Of a stretch of 38,824 nt of DNA, positions 35,847 through 38,824 are shown one piece after another. Numbering within the stretch: the first letter of the stretch is position 1; each line of letters starts with the position of its first letter. The stretch covers positions 1 to 38,824 of the forward strand of contig JACDZG010000067.1 of assembly GCA_013426805.1 (NCBI GenBank), in the 5' to 3' direction. This DNA comes from Chromatiaceae bacterium (GTDB lineage Bacteria > Pseudomonadota > Gammaproteobacteria > Chromatiales > Chromatiaceae). The notes beneath the pieces were generated by a model. That model was not told the origin of the DNA and searched no databases. It saw nothing but the letters and a program-made list of their open reading frames with translations. The translations under genes and the position numbers were made by a program.

Positions 35847-35944
35847 ATAAGTTAAACAACGACCGAGACGCCGAAGGCGTTTCCTAAGCGACTGGTTCAG
35901 TGAATCAATGAACGGTTCCCAAGCAATCTGCAGGAGAGCGAGCG

Positions 35945-36511
35945 ATGAGCAAGTGGTGTTTCCATCCATTCGGTGTTGTCGCGCTGATTGCCTTGTTGGT
36001 GGGTTGTGTCCCGGTCGAGGTGCGTGAGGACGCGGCCGGCGGTTGGGTTGCGATCCCGCCGGGCAGTACCCTGACCCTGAACCGCCCGGTGCAGGTACCC
36101 CAGGACCGGGCGCGGGTCTTCTTTCTGAGCGGCCGGGTCCGGCCGGCCGGGGCGAACGCTGGGCCGAGTTGCGGGCTGGAGGTCCGCACCATGTCGCGGG
36201 AGGGCGCCCAAACCATAGCGCCCCAGACCTTCAGGATCGTCCGCGTCCAAGACCTGTGGACCCAGGTCGCGCGCCTCCGGCGGGCCGGGCCGGTGCGCTT
36301 CCAGCTCGCCCAATCGACTGACGGGGGCGGCGGCACACCGCTGATCCAGGAGGGCTATCATCTCTGGCTAAGCGGTCCGGATACCAATGTCATGCGGCTC
36401 ACCTGCCTCGGGATGCTGGACGATATGTGGCGGGCACGGGCCATCACGCTGGAGGAAATCCGCAGTGCCTTAGGAACGGTCGCGACCCTGGAGATCGCCG
36501 GGGGTCCGTGA
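35945..36511 (+). CDS. Hypothetical lipoprotein
   Basis: A 188-residue protein with a signal peptide II: a short polar start, the hydrophobic stretch VVALIALLVG and a lipobox LVGC with Cys21. The mature part has a beta-rich look (GSTLTLNRPVQVPQDRARVFFL) and two further cysteines (SCGLEV, LTCLGM), which could form a disulfide. I do not recognise the family. GGAGA lies eight bases before ATG 35945. It sits alone between the repeat element and the flippase gene. Confidence 0.7.
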   Translation: MSKWCFHPFGVVALIALLVGCVPVEVREDAAGGWVAIPPGSTLTLNRPVQVPQDRARVFFLSGRVRPAGANAGPSCGLEVRTMSREGAQTIAPQTFRIVRVQDLWTQVARLRRAGPVRFQLAQSTDGGGGTPLIQEGYHLWLSGPDTNVMRLTCLGMLDDMWRARAITLEEIRSALGTVATLEIAGGP

Positions 36512-36566
36512 CGCGGTCGGTGTCGGCCAGGATTGCCGTCTCGACCAAAGCGATCGTCCGGATGTA

Positions 36567-36634
36567 TCCACAGATGGCACAGATGTTCACAGATGAAGAA
36601 AAAATATCTTCGTTTATCTGCGTTTATCTGTGGA
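36567..36634. repeat. Intergenic palindrome with TCCACAGAT arms
   Basis: Arms TCCACAGAT (36567-36575) and ATCTGTGGA (36626-36634) enclose CACAGATG repeats and an inner GAAGA/TCTTC hairpin. The structure can fold into one long stem. It is AT-richer than its surroundings and lies in the 210-bp gap before the flippase gene. Confidence 0.5.
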
Positions 36635-36721
36635 TCAACTTTTCGCCCCGCCGTCCCGGCGCAAGCTGTCCGGAACGATGACCAAAGCTGATCCCAGGGT
36701 GGAACTCAGCGGCGGGTTCAC

Positions 36722-38173
36722 ATGATGCGTGATCAGGAAAATGCCGCGATCATCGACACCATCCTGTCGGGATTGCGTTGGGCGACGCTGCTGCGCATGG
36801 TCGCTCAGGCCATCAGTTGGATTGCCACCATCGTCGTTGTGCGTTTCATCAGCACCAGCGATTACGGCCTCAACGCCATGCTGGAAACGCCCTTGGAGTT
36901 TCTTTTTTTGCTCAGCACCTTTGGTCTGGAACGAGCGTTGGTGCACACCAAGACGCTGGGGCGGGACGCGGTGCGCAGTGCGTTTGGCTGGCTGCTGCTC
37001 GTCAACGGGCTGCTGTTTCTCGCCTACTTTTTCGGCAGCCCACTGATCGCCGACTATTTCAAAGAACCCCGTCTCGAACCCCTGGCGCAGGTGCTGGCAT
37101 TCGTTTTTCTGCTGTTTCCCTTCCGGGTGATTCCGGACGCCTTGCTCGACCGCGAACTCAAATTCAAGCGCAAGGCGTTCGCCGAACTGGCCGCCGGCAT
37201 CGCGTCCGCCATGACGACCTTGCTGCTCGCCGTCTATGGTGCCGGAGTCTGGGCGCTGATCATCGGCGTCCTGACCCATCGCGTGCTCCTGGCCGTCATC
37301 CTGATGGTCATGCAGCCCTGGTTCGTGGTGCCGTCATTGCGCTTCCACCCGGTGCGCGGGATGATCGCTTTCGGCGGGACCATGGCACTGGCCAGCGCGG
37401 TCAGCATCACTGCCAACCTGCTTCCGGTCCTGATCGCCGGGCCTCGGCTCGGGCCTCAAGCGATGGGCCTGTTTGTCGTCTCGATGCAATTTGCGCTGTT
37501 GCCGCTGGCCAAGATCTCGGCCATCATCAACCCAATCATTTTCCCCGCGTTCGCGAAGTTTCAGGGCCAGCACGCGGCGGTCGCGCATTACCTGGAGAAA
37601 GCAATCGGCATCGCCGCGCTGGCCCTGCTGCCGATCATGATCGGATTGGCTTGCGTCGGCGAGGCATTCGTGTTGACGCTGTTCGGCGAGTCATGGGCAC
37701 CAGCCATCGTGCCGCTGACGCTGTTGTCGCTGAGCGTGCCGTTCAGGGGACTCACGATACTCATCTGGCAGGTGCTGGGCGGCATCGGGTACCCCGGTCT
37801 GGTGTTACGATCGGCCCTGGTCGGTTGGGTTCTGCTCTTCACCCTGATTCTCATCGGAGCCAATGGTGGGGTCATCGGCTTGGTGCTGGCCGTGCTGATT
37901 GCCGAGCCCATCGTCACCATCGTCACGATCCGGTTGGGTAAACAAGCGATCAATACGTCATTTCACCGCATCGCCCGCGGCTTGCGTCCGGCGGTGCTCG
38001 GCGTGGTCGGCATGGCCGTCGGGGTCCTAGGCGTCAAACTGCTGGTTGCCGCTGAGCCGGCACCGGTCCGGCTCGTTGTCGAGGTCGGCGCCGGGCTGAT
38101 GATCTATCTCACCATTCTGCGCGTCTTCTTTGCCGAGCAATGGATGAGTACCCTGGCGTTGTTGAAGCGCTAG
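36722..38173 (+). CDS. Wzx/MOP-type polysaccharide flippase
   Basis: A 483-residue membrane protein with about 12-14 hydrophobic helices. It belongs to the polysaccharide transporter branch of the MOP superfamily (lipopolysaccharide biosynthesis proteins, Wzx/WzxC-like). The N-terminal LLRMVAQAISWIATIVVVRF, the following YGLNAMLETPLEF, and FRVIPDALLDRELKFKRKAF are typical. It would flip lipid-linked oligosaccharide across the inner membrane for O-antigen or capsule building. Two adjacent Met codons start the frame and the ribosome site is weak. A degraded methyltransferase is the next gene, which points to the edge of a surface-polysaccharide locus. Confidence 0.85.
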   Translation: MMRDQENAAIIDTILSGLRWATLLRMVAQAISWIATIVVVRFISTSDYGLNAMLETPLEFLFLLSTFGLERALVHTKTLGRDAVRSAFGWLLLVNGLLFLAYFFGSPLIADYFKEPRLEPLAQVLAFVFLLFPFRVIPDALLDRELKFKRKAFAELAAGIASAMTTLLLAVYGAGVWALIIGVLTHRVLLAVILMVMQPWFVVPSLRFHPVRGMIAFGGTMALASAVSITANLLPVLIAGPRLGPQAMGLFVVSMQFALLPLAKISAIINPIIFPAFAKFQGQHAAVAHYLEKAIGIAALALLPIMIGLACVGEAFVLTLFGESWAPAIVPLTLLSLSVPFRGLTILIWQVLGGIGYPGLVLRSALVGWVLLFTLILIGANGGVIGLVLAVLIAEPIVTIVTIRLGKQAINTSFHRIARGLRPAVLGVVGMAVGVLGVKLLVAAEPAPVRLVVEVGAGLMIYLTILRVFFAEQWMSTLALLKR

Positions 38174-38207
38174 CGACACTGACCATGATCCGCTCCGACA
38201 ATGGCGA

Positions 38208-38824
38208 CTAATCAGCAATCGCTGATTTTTCAATATGCCCGGAAAACAACACGCGTCCGGCAACCAAATGAGCAACTGGTCTCAATATAATCAAAAGTAT
38301 ACGGTCGATCTTTGCCAAAGAGTCATACCGATCAGGAATGATCCTCGTAACAAGAAAGTTAAAGTATTTTATGAACGCAATCTCTTTTAGCGGTTTGACT
38401 ATTTCCTGGATATCCAGTTTTATCAGTGAACGAGTGAGAATATATTTCATTTACCAGAAATAGTGCATCACACTTTGAGACCCGGGAGATCTCCTTTATC
38501 GTACGAGGAATATCGACATGGTGAAGGATATCCCTCGCAATCACAACATCGAAGAAATCATTGTCATACGTCATCGTCTCCGCGGGCATGACTGCAAATA
38601 CGATATTCAAACCTTCTCGTTCAGCCAAAGCGCTGGCGATGGATACAGAATCCGGACTAAGATCGAACGCATAAACATCGGCACCTAATTTCGCGAGGCG
38701 GAGTGCGTCCTCACCAAACCCACAACCGACGACCAGTGCGCGCTTTCCCTCCAGGTCTAGAGTCACCAGCAGCCCTTTAAAGTTGCCATTACGTGTCCGG
38801 TTCCACGCCCGCAAGCAATTTGGC
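38208..38824 (-). pseudogene. Class I SAM-dependent methyltransferase, decayed and partial
   Basis: The frame is open from the window edge down to 38359. It encodes NRTRNGNFKGLL, the SAM-binding motif LVVGCGFGEDALRLAKLGA, an acidic YAFDLSPDSV and VVIARDILHHVDIPRTIKEI. After NEIYSHSFTDK the family-like sequence continues in another frame (38450-38208) as KLDIQEIVKPLKEI, KYFNFLVTRIIPDRYDSLAK and HLVAGRVLFSG. Relatives, as I remember them, have about 40 more residues between these parts. An out-of-frame internal deletion is therefore likely. The 5' end lies beyond the window. The DNA is clearly AT-richer than the rest, suggesting acquisition by transfer, common in polysaccharide loci. Confidence 0.65.

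Noticed and set aside
36560..36640. DnaA-box-like TATCCACAG sequences, suggesting an origin
   Set aside because: Only one near-match per strand, no AT-rich unwinding cluster, and no dnaA, dnaN or gidA nearby; a short palindromic repeat explains it better.

Overview
This window looks like chromosomal DNA from a high-GC gammaproteobacterium, most likely a purple sulfur bacterium (Chromatiaceae). The reasons are an Isp-type [NiFe] hydrogenase operon of the Thiocapsa/Allochromatium kind (hynS-isp1-isp2-hynL), a DsrC/TusE-family sulfur-relay relative, and the gammaproteobacterial order cinA-recA-recX-alaS-lysC-csrA-tRNA-Ser. The assignment rests on recognised protein families and gene order; no database search was possible.

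Layout. 1-4.4 kb: an unresolved fragment, a small lipoprotein, a Tat-exported serine hydrolase of the beta-lactamase fold, a DsrC-like protein without the C-terminal cysteine, a membrane-tail-anchored receiver protein, and 6-phosphogluconolactonase. 4.6-10.9 kb: the hydrogenase locus, with hupH-like, hynS, isp1, isp2 and hynL on the minus strand (the last four joined by ATGA overlaps), the maturation protease hynD, and divergent hypC. 11-16 kb: an unknown helical protein, the three-gene proton-translocating transhydrogenase (pntAA-pntAB-pntB) followed by a membrane-anchored DM13-domain protein, then folE2. 16.4-24.3 kb: a PEP-CTERM-like exported protein facing a type IV pilus minor-pilin/adhesin operon (pilV-pilW-pilX-pilY1). 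24.9-32.8 kb: tRNA-Ser(GCU), csrA, lysC, alaS, recX, recA and cinA, all on the minus strand. 33-38.8 kb: cupin, a frameshifted Uma2-family gene, purT, a repeat-rich element, a lipoprotein, a Wzx-type flippase, and a decayed AT-rich methyltransferase cut by the window edge.

The most notable item is recA. It is interrupted in frame by a 361-residue intein that has splicing blocks and a two-motif LAGLIDADG homing endonuclease, inserted in the ssDNA-binding L2 loop. Removing it restores a normal 347-residue RecA. Next to it, recX has no ATG, GTG or TTG start compatible with its full domain.

Other structure includes a dispersed family of GTAG-headed palindromic (REP-like) repeats in at least four intergenic regions, one of which supplies the folE2 stop codon. 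A MITE-like composite lies downstream of purT. Two genes (Uma2-type and methyltransferase) show frame damage. Functionally, the hydrogenase, transhydrogenase and DsrC-like genes fit an anaerobic or phototrophic redox lifestyle, and the pilus, PEP-CTERM and flippase genes concern the cell surface.
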